Source of the DNA: Oenococcus kitaharae DSM 17330
GTDB taxonomy: Bacteria; Bacillota; Bacilli; Lactobacillales; Lactobacillaceae
Assembly (NCBI RefSeq): GCF_000241055.1
Contig: NZ_CM001398.1
Location: 1,652,624-1,716,623 of the forward strand
Reading direction: 5' to 3'
Length of the DNA stretch: 64,000 nucleotides
The notes beneath the pieces were generated by a model. That model ran no database searches. It worked only from the letters and a program-made list of their open reading frames with translations, and had not been told where the DNA came from. Position 1 is the stretch's first letter; each line of letters begins with the position of its first letter. The position numbers and the translations under genes are program-made. Shown here one piece after another: positions 16,461 to 24,797 of this stretch.

Positions 16461-16727
16461 ATGTCATTGAAAGATAAAGCAAATTCACTCAAGGAACAAA
16501 TCGCGGGAAAAGCTAAAGAAGCTGAAGGCAGAATCACCGGCGACAAAGCTAGAGAGGCCCAAGGAAAGGCCCAAAGCACAGTCGGTGATCTCAAAAGCAA
16601 GCTGTCCGATGCAAAAGATGCCGTGAAAGACAAAGTCGATGATGTCAAAGATGATTGGTCCAAGACCAAGGATCAGACGATGAAAGAAGTCGACAAAGCC
16701 GAAAGGCATCAGAAAAAACAAGATTAG
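16461..16727 (+). CDS. CsbD family stress-response protein
   Basis: 88 residues from the ATG at 16461, with CCAGGAGGAG upstream. The product is highly charged, rich in Lys, Asp and Ala, and predicted to be helical and unstructured in part: KDKANSLKEQIAGKAKEAEG, then a second DKAREAQGKAQ unit. The first part is the CsbD pattern. CsbD proteins accumulate under stress; the molecular function is unknown. It is divergent from the gluconate operon and followed by a good terminator. Confidence 0.85.
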   Translation: MSLKDKANSLKEQIAGKAKEAEGRITGDKAREAQGKAQSTVGDLKSKLSDAKDAVKDKVDDVKDDWSKTKDQTMKEVDKAERHQKKQD

Positions 16728-16730
16728 TCA

Positions 16731-16753
16731 CAAGGCCTTCGGGCCTTTTTATT
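16731..16753 (+). terminator. intrinsic terminator after csbD-like gene
   Basis: AAGGCC TTCG GGCCTT followed by TTTATTTT. Confidence 0.88.
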
Positions 16754-16833
16754 TTGTCCATTAATAGCCTATGTATTTGGGGACGCGGTCAAATATTTTA
16801 GACTTAAACTTATCACAGAGGCTTAATCAAACT

Positions 16834-17682
16834 ATGAATCTGCTTTTTTCAATTACAGATAATTACATCCATCAATTGGAAACAACGCTCTTTTCGATCA
16901 AGTGCAATAACACAGAACAACAGTTTGACGTTTATGTGCTTCTGGCTAATACTGAAAATTCCGATAATCTAATTAATCTGAAAATTTTTTGTCGAAAACT
17001 CGGCATGATCCTGCATCTGATTCAAGTACCTAGCAGCGCTTTTGCAGCGGCGCCAAAAAGCAGCCGTTATCCGCAGACGATTTATTATCGTTTAATTGCA
17101 CAAAATTTCCTGCCCAAGCAAATAGACCGTATTCTTTATCTTGATTGCGATCTGCTGTGTCTAAACCCCTTCAAGGATTTTTATGAATCTGCCTTCCAAG
17201 ATAACTTGTATACCGCAGCCAGCCACACAGAAAATATCAAAATCGGCCGTACTTTCAATAAAATCCGTCTGGGCAATTATGATGTCGATAACTATTTTAA
17301 TTCCGGCGTGTTGTTGATGAACCTGAAATTGATTCGTCAACAAGTCAATTTGGCTGATATTTATCATTACATTGACAGCAAAAGTCTGCAGCTGTTTTTA
17401 CCGGATCAAGATATTTTGAATGCTCTGTACGGCGATAAAATCAAAGCCGTGGCCGATGTGCTTTACAATTACGACACACGTTATTTCAGTGCCTATAAAT
17501 TGTTAAACGGCGGTACGACAGATCTAGATTGGGTTGTGCAAAACACAGTTTTCCTGCACTTTTGCGGTCAGGGAAAACCTTGGCACAAATCCTATTCCGG
17601 CAAATTTGCGGCTCTTTACAAATATTATCAATGGCTGGTGCAAAGAGATGTACTGGCATTTCCTAATCCCGTGACAGATTAA
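16834..17682 (+). CDS. glycosyltransferase family 8 protein
   Basis: From the ATG at 16834 the protein has 282 residues and begins MNLLFSITDNYIHQLETTLFSI, which fits the GT8 start. The nucleotide-sugar and metal motif is ILYLDCDLLCL (DxD, about residue 106-108), followed by DNYFNSGVLLMNLKLIR and LPDQDILNALYGDKI. The C-terminal HFCGQGKPWH is the conserved GT8 HxxGxxKPW. The acceptor is unknown; wall polysaccharide or glycoprotein synthesis is likely. A longer reading from 16771 overlaps the preceding terminator region and lacks similarity. It is not in a cluster with other sugar genes. Confidence 0.88.
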   Translation: MNLLFSITDNYIHQLETTLFSIKCNNTEQQFDVYVLLANTENSDNLINLKIFCRKLGMILHLIQVPSSAFAAAPKSSRYPQTIYYRLIAQNFLPKQIDRILYLDCDLLCLNPFKDFYESAFQDNLYTAASHTENIKIGRTFNKIRLGNYDVDNYFNSGVLLMNLKLIRQQVNLADIYHYIDSKSLQLFLPDQDILNALYGDKIKAVADVLYNYDTRYFSAYKLLNGGTTDLDWVVQNTVFLHFCGQGKPWHKSYSGKFAALYKYYQWLVQRDVLAFPNPVTD

Positions 17683-17690
17683 TGTGCCTG

Positions 17691-18188
17691 CTATAGTTGC
17701 TTATACATCAGTTTCCCGGGCTGGTTACGACCATCGATCGTCAATAGCAGCGGATAGTCACCGGATATTTTAAATCCAAATTTTTCATACAATCTAATCG
17801 CTCGTATATTATTGGCTAAAACATCCAAATAGATCACGGACAACTGCCAGTTTTGCTGGCCATCATCAATCACAGTCGTCATCAACGAGCTGCCGATTCC
17901 CTGTCCCCAGTAATCTTCATCGGCACTGATGGCCAATTCGCCTCTTTTCAAATACCTGGGCAGCAAGCTTCGGCTGATAGATGCTAGACCAACAATTTTC
18001 TCATCGACAATGGCCACAAAAGAAACATTGCTGTCGCTGTTGCCCAAACGGCCTCGCATTTTGTCAGGGCGAAAACACTGCTTCACATCTGCCGCACTAA
18101 AACTAATGTTGGTTGTCTGCCCAGCAACCTTATGCAAATACTCATACCAATCGTCAACATCGTCTGCATTTAACGGCCTGATCAGCAT
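17691..18188 (-). CDS. GNAT family N-acetyltransferase
   Basis: From the ATG at 18188 (CGAGGTGCG upstream) 165 residues. The acetyl-CoA site is visible as ISADEDYWGQGIGSSLMTTVIDDG (Q/R-x-x-G-x-G/A type), followed by IYLDVLANNIRAIRLYEKFGFKISGDY, a standard GNAT C-terminus. It most resembles RimI/PhnO-like enzymes acting on small molecules or proteins, with unknown substrate. It is followed upstream by another GNAT gene (18225-18674) and an acetyltransferase of the maltose type, all on the minus strand. Confidence 0.85.
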   Translation of the reverse strand: MLIRPLNADDVDDWYEYLHKVAGQTTNISFSAADVKQCFRPDKMRGRLGNSDSNVSFVAIVDEKIVGLASISRSLLPRYLKRGELAISADEDYWGQGIGSSLMTTVIDDGQQNWQLSVIYLDVLANNIRAIRLYEKFGFKISGDYPLLLTIDGRNQPGKLMYKQL

Positions 18189-18224
18189 CTCGCACCTCGA
18201 ATGTCTCAATCCCGTTTTTGGCTA

Positions 18225-18674
18225 TTATAAGTCCAAGGACATCTCATAGTCATCAATATTCAAGCGCGAATCGTGATGACGCGGCCCGAGATCTTTAAAT
18301 GCATTTTTTAAATAAAAGTCATGTGCGCTGGCACGCGCCGTCAGCGTGACACTTGTGTAGCCAGCTGTTTTTAAATCCGTTAAGACAAATTTCAGCAGCT
18401 CAGTACCCAATCCTTGTTTTTGAAAATCTGGACGAACTGCAAAGGCAACGAGGCAAGCCTTGGTTGGCGAAAGTGCGTAAACACTCAATGTGGCCAGCAA
18501 TTCGTCTTTAAGCAAAAGACCGTAAAATTGATTATCTTTCTCAATCGTCAGCGCCGATCGATTAAGCGTTTTGCCAATCGGTTTGCGTAAAACATCATTT
18601 CGCAAAACTAAATTCTCGTCATAATACTGCTTGTCGCTGCTGTGAAATTTGATTTTTCTGAACGCAACTGCCAC
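18225..18674 (-). CDS. GNAT family N-acetyltransferase, ElaA-like size
   Basis: 149 residues starting at GTG with AAAGGAGAG upstream. Signatures: VAFAVRPDFQKQGLGTELLKFVLTDLK (acetyl-CoA binding, about residues 75-100) and SVTLTARASAHDFYLKNAFKDLG. The N-terminal IKFHSSDKQYYDENLVLRNDVLRKPIG is seen in a group of small acetyltransferases with LRxxVLR motifs. Substrate unknown. It lies 36 bases upstream of the next GNAT gene and may share its transcript. Confidence 0.83.
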   Translation of the reverse strand: MAVAFRKIKFHSSDKQYYDENLVLRNDVLRKPIGKTLNRSALTIEKDNQFYGLLLKDELLATLSVYALSPTKACLVAFAVRPDFQKQGLGTELLKFVLTDLKTAGYTSVTLTARASAHDFYLKNAFKDLGPRHHDSRLNIDDYEMSLDL

Positions 18675-18690
18675 TACTTCTGTCTCTCCT

Positions 18691-19308
18691 TTAAATTGTC
18701 TTCCCCTGCAGTTCTAAGCGGTCCTGATCAGTAATCTCCCTGATCGGCCGGCAGGGGTTACCGAACGCTAAATAGTTGGCTGGGATATCTTTGGTCACAA
18801 CACTGCCGGCACCAATCACGCAGCCTTCCCCGATATGCACGCCAGCTGTCACAATCACATTGCTGGCCAGCCAGCAATTATCACCAATCGTAATGCTTTT
18901 TCCGTATTCGTAGTCGTAAAGCTGCCCCTTTGCGTTGACCTGCTGGTTCCGTTCCTGAAATCTCAGCGGATGCATCGGTGTCGCGATCGTAATATTCGGT
19001 CCTAAAAAGACATCGTTGCCAATTTTAACCGGGCAGGTATCTAAAATAGTCAGATTAAAATTTGAGAAGAAACGATCACCGATTTCCGTAAAGACACCAT
19101 AATCGAAATGAATCGGGCTTTGCAAGTAGGCACCGGAACCCATTTTCGGGACCAGTTTCGCTAATAAGGCCTTTCTTTTCTCAACCTCATCTTCAAAAGT
19201 TTCGTTATATTCATGATTAATTTTATGTGCAGTCAAACGCAAAGCAGCCAGATCTTCGTCACTGGCATCATACAGTTTGCCTGATAGCATCTTTGTTTGT
19301 TCACTCAT
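18691..19308 (-). CDS. maltose/galactoside O-acetyltransferase family protein
   Basis: 205 residues with the left-handed beta-helix hexapeptide repeats of the LacA/Maa family: IGNDVFLGPNITIATPMHPL, ITIGDNCWLASNVIVTAGVHIGEGCVIGAGSVVTKDIP. The N-terminal Mac domain is present (MLSGKLYDASDEDLAALRLTAHKINHEYN). The catalytic His is in TPMHPLRF at about residue 113. Family members transfer acetyl groups to sugars; the physiological role is often unclear. AAAGGAGCAGCAG precedes the ATG with about 7 bases between. Confidence 0.9.
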   Translation of the reverse strand: MSEQTKMLSGKLYDASDEDLAALRLTAHKINHEYNETFEDEVEKRKALLAKLVPKMGSGAYLQSPIHFDYGVFTEIGDRFFSNFNLTILDTCPVKIGNDVFLGPNITIATPMHPLRFQERNQQVNAKGQLYDYEYGKSITIGDNCWLASNVIVTAGVHIGEGCVIGAGSVVTKDIPANYLAFGNPCRPIREITDQDRLELQGKTI

Positions 19309-19435
19309 TTATTCTGCTGCTCCTTTTCATCTGTTTTTGGGACAATGCCTACTATTGTAACAAAACTCCTCAATCCGCCCGGCAAACAAATCCCATTAAG
19401 GATATAATCTGCATTATCTAGGCAATGGAGGCCCA

Positions 19436-19996
19436 ATGAATTCTTCATCCATCACTCTTTATATCCAACTATTTGGCTTGCTGCAAATTTTTTTCTTGTT
19501 CCTAGGCGCATTGAATATCATCTGGATATTCAAAATTAGTGCCCGATTCAAAAAAGTCCGTTCCCAATTCAAAGAAGCGGGCAAAGAAATACCCAACGCT
19601 GCCAACAGCCCAATTGTCGGTACGATTGTCTTAAGCTACAAGCGGAAATTAAAAATCACCAAACTTATCACGATGGTTGGAGGCCTCATATTTCTCTGGG
19701 TCATGTTAACGTCCCCTGCTAAAACCTCGCCAACATTCCTCATCTGGCCCTTAGGTTTTTTCAACTTTGCTTTGATTATGAGCTGCATCTCTTCCTGGAT
19801 AAATCTCAGTTTTCTGCATGTGACAGAAATCTCGACTCAGCAGTCAAAAGAAAATGCGTTTGGGCTGAAAGATTTAATCCTGAATAATCGTAAGCGTATG
19901 AAACGTGTGGCCATCATCACACCGATTTGTCTGCTGATTGATTTGCTTCTCTACGCTGGTCTGATTTATTATTTTTTGGCTTTGTTCGGTAAATAG
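19436..19996 (+). CDS. membrane protein of unknown function
   Basis: 186 residues with four hydrophobic segments at about 10-32, 72-95, 100-125 and 156-183, and a basic cytoplasmic loop after the first segment (FKISARFKKVRSQFKEAGKE). I do not recognise a family. The start has ATGGAGGCCC immediately upstream, so it is probably translated well. It stands between the divergent acetyltransferase gene and the flavin-binding-like gene at 20094. Confidence 0.7.
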   Translation: MNSSSITLYIQLFGLLQIFFLFLGALNIIWIFKISARFKKVRSQFKEAGKEIPNAANSPIVGTIVLSYKRKLKITKLITMVGGLIFLWVMLTSPAKTSPTFLIWPLGFFNFALIMSCISSWINLSFLHVTEISTQQSKENAFGLKDLILNNRKRMKRVAIITPICLLIDLLLYAGLIYYFLALFGK

Positions 19997-20093
19997 ACGC
20001 GAAATTGCCTTTCTCATATCGCCAATTTTGCTGGATAGATTTCAATCGTTATAATAGGACTAGTTACTTATTAAATGTTAGGAGATCATGACG

Positions 20094-20492
20094 ATGGCAA
20101 TTTTAACCGAAGCAATGAAAGAGATGGTCAAAAATCAGTTTTGTTTCTTAGCTACAGCTGATGCACAAGGAAATCCACAGGTAGGGCCAAAGGGGTCGAT
20201 GCACGTCTTAGACGATAGCCACCTGATTTATTTTGAGCATACCTTCCGGCAGGCTTTTGATAATTTGACCTTAAACGGCCGCGCGGCTGTCGCTGTCGCT
20301 GACCGTCCAGCACAAAAAGGTTTTCGTTTCGAAGGAACGGCTCATATCCACGAAGGCGATGACTACGCTAACAGCATCCTATCGAAGACAAAAATATTTG
20401 AACGTTTTCCACGTGCAGCTGTTGTTGTGATTGATGTCGAGCGCATCTACAAGCTAGACAACACCTTGGAAGCCGGTATCCAGATCGCCTGA
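20094..20492 (+). CDS. pyridoxamine 5'-phosphate oxidase-like flavin-binding protein
   Basis: About 132 residues of the split-barrel fold. Motifs: NQFCFLATADAQGNPQVGPKGSM at the N-terminus, IYFEHTFRQAFDNLTLNGRAAVAVAD in the middle and FEGTAHIHEGDDY. Such proteins bind FMN or a deazaflavin; the substrate is unknown and it lacks the full-length pdxH sequence. I prefer the ATG at 20094, nine bases after AGGAG; an ATG at 20088 is only three bases from it. A terminator follows. Confidence 0.83.
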   Translation: MAILTEAMKEMVKNQFCFLATADAQGNPQVGPKGSMHVLDDSHLIYFEHTFRQAFDNLTLNGRAAVAVADRPAQKGFRFEGTAHIHEGDDYANSILSKTKIFERFPRAAVVVIDVERIYKLDNTLEAGIQIA

Positions 20493-20508
20493 TTGAAAAA
20501 GAGTAAAG

Positions 20509-20534
20509 AAAAACCGCCATTTGGCGGTTTTTAT
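20509..20534 (+). terminator. intrinsic terminator, possibly bidirectional
   Basis: AAACCGCCATTTGGCGGTTTTTATT: six-base GC-rich stem with A and T flanks between two convergent genes. Confidence 0.85.
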
Positions 20535-20546
20535 TATGGCTTAAAA

Positions 20547-21050
20547 TCAATCTTTAATTTCTTGTTTGAAAATACCCATGATAAAGCTGTCATGGTACTG
20601 CCCGTTAGCAAAGAAATGTTTGCGCAGCCTGCCTTCTTCGACAAAACCGAGCTTTTTGTAAACATGCAGGCCACGGGCATTATCAACATCAACGAATAAA
20701 TAGACTTTGAACATGTTGATCATATTGAAGGCATAATCCAAACCCTTTCTCATTGCGACGGTTGCCAGCCCTCTGCCGCGAAAAGACCGGTCAATGATAA
20801 TCTGAATTTCAGTCGTCCGATGCAGAAAATCAATGTCGACTAATTCAAGAATGCCAGCGAACTCGTCATCGACATCAACGACAAAACGCCTTTCGCGCTC
20901 ATCGTGAATATGTTTGTCATACAAAGTGGTTAATTCATCCAAAGATTCATAAGGCTCTTCGAACCAAAAAGCCATCGTAGCTCTTTCATTATCCAGCTGA
21001 TGAATAAAGCCTAAGTCTTTTCGTTCCAGCGGCCGTAATTTGGTGACCAT
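20547..21050 (-). CDS. GNAT acetyltransferase, SpeG/RimJ-like
   Basis: 167 residues. LRPLERKDLGFIHQLDNERATMAFWFEEPYESLDELTTLYDKHI is close to the SpeG-type N-terminus (spermidine acetyltransferase), and GRGLATVAMRKGLDYAFNMINMFKVYLFVDVDNARGLHVYKKLGFVEEGRLRKHFFANGQYHDS is the standard acetyl-CoA and C-terminal region. SpeG acetylates spermidine and spermine. The similarity is recognised by eye and other ribosomal-protein acetyltransferases are alternatives. AAAGGGAGATAGT precedes the ATG. Confidence 0.85.
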   Translation of the reverse strand: MVTKLRPLERKDLGFIHQLDNERATMAFWFEEPYESLDELTTLYDKHIHDERERRFVVDVDDEFAGILELVDIDFLHRTTEIQIIIDRSFRGRGLATVAMRKGLDYAFNMINMFKVYLFVDVDNARGLHVYKKLGFVEEGRLRKHFFANGQYHDSFIMGIFKQEIKD

Positions 21051-21119
21051 ACTATCTCCCTTTAACGTTTATAAACATATTCTAAGCATAATTTGCCTGA
21101 TAAAACGAGCCATTCCCCT

Positions 21120-22058
21120 TTAACTGCTTTTCTTCTGCCCGATCGTGACCGACGTCCCTTGATCAATTGTGGAATCGACATGTACAGTCAACGATAGGCG
21201 GTCAGCCACTTCTTTCACCAAAAAGAAGCCAAGTCCAGTTGCTTTTTGAAAACGGCGGCCGTTATAACCTGTAAAACCATGATCGAACAAACGCGGCAGA
21301 TCCTCTTTTAAAATACCGATCCCTGTATCCTTGATTTGAATTCCATCCGGCCTTATCGTGATCACAACACCACCGCGTTTCGTATATTTAACGCTATTAC
21401 TGATAATCTGTTCCAACACTAAAGCCAGCCATTTTTCATCAGTCGTCCATACAGCATCCCCATCAATTTGGACACGCAGATTCTTTCTAATAAACACGGG
21501 TGCAAATTTACGTACCACGCTCTGTACCAAGACTTTTAACGGGACCTTAGTAAAACGGTAATCTGTCTGCTGATGGTTCAAGCGCAGATGGTTCAACAAT
21601 AAATCCAAATAATTTTCTAATTGAAAAGTCTGCTCTTTGACATCATCGGTTGTGAAATCGCCCGTCTGCCCCATCAAATCCAGCACAGACAACGGCACTT
21701 TCATTTGGTGGCTCCAGATACTGACAACATCGGTTAGCTCCTCATCAAATTGTTTGACACGCGCAAGCTTGTTTTCGTAATAATTTTTTTGTTCATTCAG
21801 AAGCTGCAGCATATCCGCTTCAGCCGACGACTCAGCTTTCAAATCAACTTCCGGCACCAGTTGGTGCATTCTTTCTGCGTGCCGGCGACGAAATTGGCAG
21901 TAACGATAAAGTGTAAACACAATTAGAACGGTCATGCCGAACAGCAAGGCTGACCAAAGTATCTCAAGCGGCACATGGCGCAGATAAAATGTCACACACA
22001 TGACCGCTATAAAAGCCAGGATACTGGAAAATACCAAACGGTTTTCACGCCAAAACAT
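21120..22058 (-). CDS. bceS: intramembrane-sensing histidine kinase, BceS type
   Basis: From the ATG at 22058 (GCGGAGTTGGCT upstream) 312 residues. Two membrane segments lie close together near the N-terminus (about 9-30 and 38-60) with almost no extracellular loop. This architecture is typical of kinases that sense through an ABC transporter. The phospho-acceptor is in VSIWSHQMKVPLSVLD, and the ATPase motifs are LEQIISNSVKYTKRG (N box), DTGIGI and GFTGYNGRRFQKATGLGFFLVK. It overlaps the regulator gene by 14 bases. It should phosphorylate BceR in response to peptide antibiotics sensed by BceAB. Confidence 0.88.
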   Translation of the reverse strand: MFWRENRLVFSSILAFIAVMCVTFYLRHVPLEILWSALLFGMTVLIVFTLYRYCQFRRRHAERMHQLVPEVDLKAESSAEADMLQLLNEQKNYYENKLARVKQFDEELTDVVSIWSHQMKVPLSVLDLMGQTGDFTTDDVKEQTFQLENYLDLLLNHLRLNHQQTDYRFTKVPLKVLVQSVVRKFAPVFIRKNLRVQIDGDAVWTTDEKWLALVLEQIISNSVKYTKRGGVVITIRPDGIQIKDTGIGILKEDLPRLFDHGFTGYNGRRFQKATGLGFFLVKEVADRLSLTVHVDSTIDQGTSVTIGQKKSS

Positions 22059-22695
22059 AGCCAACTCCGCGAACTGTTCCGATGTAATCAAAACCAATTG
22101 TCAGCAGTTTCTTGCGCATACGGGCAATATTAACCTGCAAAGTATTAGCGTCAACATATTCATCAGATTCCCACAGTTTTTCCAGGAGCGTTTCCTTGGT
22201 CACAGTTCGATTAGGATGTTCAAACAAAGTGCGCAATAATTTGCTTTCAGTCGGTGTCAGCTCAACGCGGTCACTGCCCTTTTTGAGTTCTGACCCTGCC
22301 AGCACGAACTCTTGAAAAGTCAGCTGCGTTTGTGAAAATTGATAAGTCCGCCGAAGCAGTGCATTGATTTTTGCCTGCAGTAAGTCAATCGAAAAGGGCT
22401 TGGTCACATAACCATCAGCACCCATATTCATGGCCATGACTTGATTCATTTCATCGTCTGCCGAGCTGAGAAACAGAATCGGCGTCGTTGCCTGTTTACG
22501 GATTTCCGCGGTCCAATAAAAACCGTTAAAATACGGCAGCTTGATATCCATCAAAATCAGGTCAGGCCCCGCGGCAGCAATTTCCTGGGCAACACTGCGA
22601 AAATCCTGCACGGAAAGCACCTGATAATCGTTAAAAGCAGCCTTGATCTGTTTGACGATTGCTGCATCATCTTCCACGACGAATACGATAGCCAT
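22045..22695 (-). CDS. bceR: response regulator, OmpR family, BceR type
   Basis: From the ATG at 22695 (CAGGGGAGAACAATA upstream) 216 residues. The receiver domain starts VFVVEDDAAIV, the phospho-acceptor Asp is in LILMDIKLPYFNG, and Lys in GADGYVTKPF. The C-terminal winged helix has ELTPTESKLLRTLFEHPNRTVTKETLLEKLWESDEYVDANTLQVNIARMRKKL. It is the partner of the overlapping kinase gene and should activate the neighbouring bceAB operon. The promoter is visible at 22727-22755. Confidence 0.92.
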   Translation of the reverse strand: MAIVFVVEDDAAIVKQIKAAFNDYQVLSVQDFRSVAQEIAAAGPDLILMDIKLPYFNGFYWTAEIRKQATTPILFLSSADDEMNQVMAMNMGADGYVTKPFSIDLLQAKINALLRRTYQFSQTQLTFQEFVLAGSELKKGSDRVELTPTESKLLRTLFEHPNRTVTKETLLEKLWESDEYVDANTLQVNIARMRKKLLTIGFDYIGTVRGVGYVLA

Positions 22696-22726
22696 TATTG
22701 TTCTCCCCTGTGTGTTGAATATATTT

Positions 22727-22755
22727 ATTCTAATGATTTTCAGCTGATCGGACAA
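22727..22755 (-). promoter_or_regulatory. promoter of bceRS
   Basis: Minus strand -35 TTGTCC (22750-22755), 17-base spacer, -10 TAGAAT (22727-22732), about 30 bases before the start codon of bceR. It immediately follows the bceAB terminator. Confidence 0.6.
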
Positions 22756-22756
22756 A

Positions 22757-22790
22757 TAAAAAAGCTAGGCCGAATACGGGATAGCTTTTA
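22757..22790 (-). terminator. intrinsic terminator after bceB
   Basis: Minus strand AAAGCTA, 14-base loop, TAGCTTT, then TTTATTT. It ends the bceAB transcript before the bceRS promoter. Confidence 0.65.
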
Positions 22791-22793
22791 AGA

Positions 22794-24797
22794 TCACCTC
22801 TCAACAAGCCGGTAATAAACTCTGCTCGTCTGTTTGAAAATCAGATAATAGACGATCGCCACGATCGCAATTGTGGCAATGCTCGTCCCCAACAACAGGC
22901 CTAATTGAGTTGTGCCGAAGAGACTGATTAATTTTTGGATCATCACAAAGGCAAAAGCAAAGTGGCAGACAGCGACAACAATCGGCATAAAGAAGACAAG
23001 CAGAACTTGTGATCGAATCGTCTGACGGACTTCTTGTTTGCTTAGACCGACCTCCTGAAGAATTTCAAAACTCCGTTTGTCTTGCTCTCCTTCGGAAATC
23101 TGCTTGTAGTAAATGATCAGAGCAGTACCCAAAATGAAAGTGAAGCCAAGAATCAAACCGATAAAGAGAAAACCACCGGCAAAAGACATAAACTGCTGAT
23201 GCATCTGATCATAACGCATCATGCTTGGAGGTATACCCATGCCGCTTTCCAGCTGCGATTGATCAGAAATCTTACGGATCGGCTTGTCACTGCCATTCAG
23301 ACGATAGTTTGATAGTGCCTCGTCCAATTTGCTTGCGTTTTTTGCAGATAAATCCGTGCTGATCGTACTTTGGAAATGCAAATCCGAAGTCATGCCGCCT
23401 CCGTTTTTTCCGGCTTGGTCTAAGATTGGCTGGACTTGTTTTTCAGAATTGACAATTAAAATCAGCCAATTAGAAGCCGTCATACTGATAGTCGGAAAAT
23501 TGCGCATACTGCTGATTTTTCCTTTGATATTAAAACGATGCTGCCAGAAAGTAATCTGTTTGGCGTCAAAATTGCCAATCAGCGGAAACACAATTGCCTG
23601 ATTATTGGATAACTGGACCTTCTTGCCAGTTAACTTCGTATACATATCAGCCGTCATGAAATTGATTGCAGTCAAAGTCGTAAAACGTTGGGTGGCCTCA
23701 AATTTTCCTTGCTTCACGGTTCCGTACAAACCGTCCGACATATTGTAGCCAATACTGTTTTTCAACGGAATATTATTTTCCTTGGCAGCTTGCTGGATTA
23801 AAGACTGGCTCTTAGGCAAGGTCGTATTGAAATTAATCATTGTGTTTCGAATAAAATAGCCGTGCAGAAAACCATTAATACTTGTGTATAAGCCAATTGT
23901 CGTCGCCAAAGTGACAAAAGTCATCGTGACTAAAATCGTAATATTAGCCAGTCCGGCGGCGTTTTGCTTCATGCGATAAAGCATGCTGGAAACGGTAATA
24001 AAATGTTTCGGCTGATAATAATACTTTTTGTTTTTCTTGCGCCGCTTTAATAGCCAAATCGTAAAACTCATATAGAACAAGAAAGTACCAGCAATCACAA
24101 ATAGAACTGCTATAAAAAATTTGAACAACGCGTCCAGCGGCGAGGCAACTGTAACAGCCATATAATAACCGATCGCCAAAAAGATAATGCCTAAGCATGC
24201 CAGGATGACACGTGCCTTGGGTTCTTTTTCCCCCCGGTTCTCATTCTTCAGCAGCTCCAAGCTTGACTGTCTTTTAATCGTCAAGATGCTGATCATCATG
24301 AGCAGCAGATAAATAAAAATAAATGCGACCGCCACAACTATGATCGCTGTCGGACTCCACTGCAGATTAAAGTAATTGGTACCCAGCATATTTACCAAAA
24401 TCAGATACAGGAATTTAGCCAAAATAACGCCAAGAATGCTGCCGATAATAGCAGTGGCAATCAGCATCATGAAAAGTTCCAAAACGGCGATGCGGATAAT
24501 CTGCTGTTTTTTCAAGCCCAAAATATTGTAAAGACCGAATTCCTTTGTGCGCCGTTTCAATAAGAAACGATAACTGTAAATCATGAAAATCGTAGCGAAA
24601 ATCAGCAGAACAATCAGTCCTAAAGCAAGCATCATTGCGGCATTCGGTGCACCTGGTACTTTTCTCAAACTGGGACTGAACAAAATACTGGCAATTGTCA
24701 GATTCATGACAAACATGACTATACTCGAAAGGCCGAAAGGTAAAAAAGTACTCAGCGATTGACGAATATTGCGGCTAGCAAGTTTTAAATAAAACAT
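22794..24797 (-). CDS. bceB: ABC transporter permease, BceB type
   Basis: 667 residues with about ten membrane segments and a large extracellular region of about 200 residues (roughly 310-520) before the last three segments, the hallmark of BceB proteins. The FtsX-like part contains FGLYNILGLKKQQIIRIAVLEL near residue 90 and SFEILQEVGLSKQEVRQTIRSQ near residue 580. The extracellular region is where peptide antibiotics such as bacitracin are recognised in the family. The gene begins immediately after the stop of bceA (TAA then ATG). Target peptide unknown. Confidence 0.9.
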   Translation of the reverse strand: MFYLKLASRNIRQSLSTFLPFGLSSIVMFVMNLTIASILFSPSLRKVPGAPNAAMMLALGLIVLLIFATIFMIYSYRFLLKRRTKEFGLYNILGLKKQQIIRIAVLELFMMLIATAIIGSILGVILAKFLYLILVNMLGTNYFNLQWSPTAIIVVAVAFIFIYLLLMMISILTIKRQSSLELLKNENRGEKEPKARVILACLGIIFLAIGYYMAVTVASPLDALFKFFIAVLFVIAGTFLFYMSFTIWLLKRRKKNKKYYYQPKHFITVSSMLYRMKQNAAGLANITILVTMTFVTLATTIGLYTSINGFLHGYFIRNTMINFNTTLPKSQSLIQQAAKENNIPLKNSIGYNMSDGLYGTVKQGKFEATQRFTTLTAINFMTADMYTKLTGKKVQLSNNQAIVFPLIGNFDAKQITFWQHRFNIKGKISSMRNFPTISMTASNWLILIVNSEKQVQPILDQAGKNGGGMTSDLHFQSTISTDLSAKNASKLDEALSNYRLNGSDKPIRKISDQSQLESGMGIPPSMMRYDQMHQQFMSFAGGFLFIGLILGFTFILGTALIIYYKQISEGEQDKRSFEILQEVGLSKQEVRQTIRSQVLLVFFMPIVVAVCHFAFAFVMIQKLISLFGTTQLGLLLGTSIATIAIVAIVYYLIFKQTSRVYYRLVER

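Noticed and set aside
16771..16833. Longer start of the GT8 gene
   Set aside because: It follows the csbD terminator directly and has no ribosome binding site; GT8 similarity starts at 16834.
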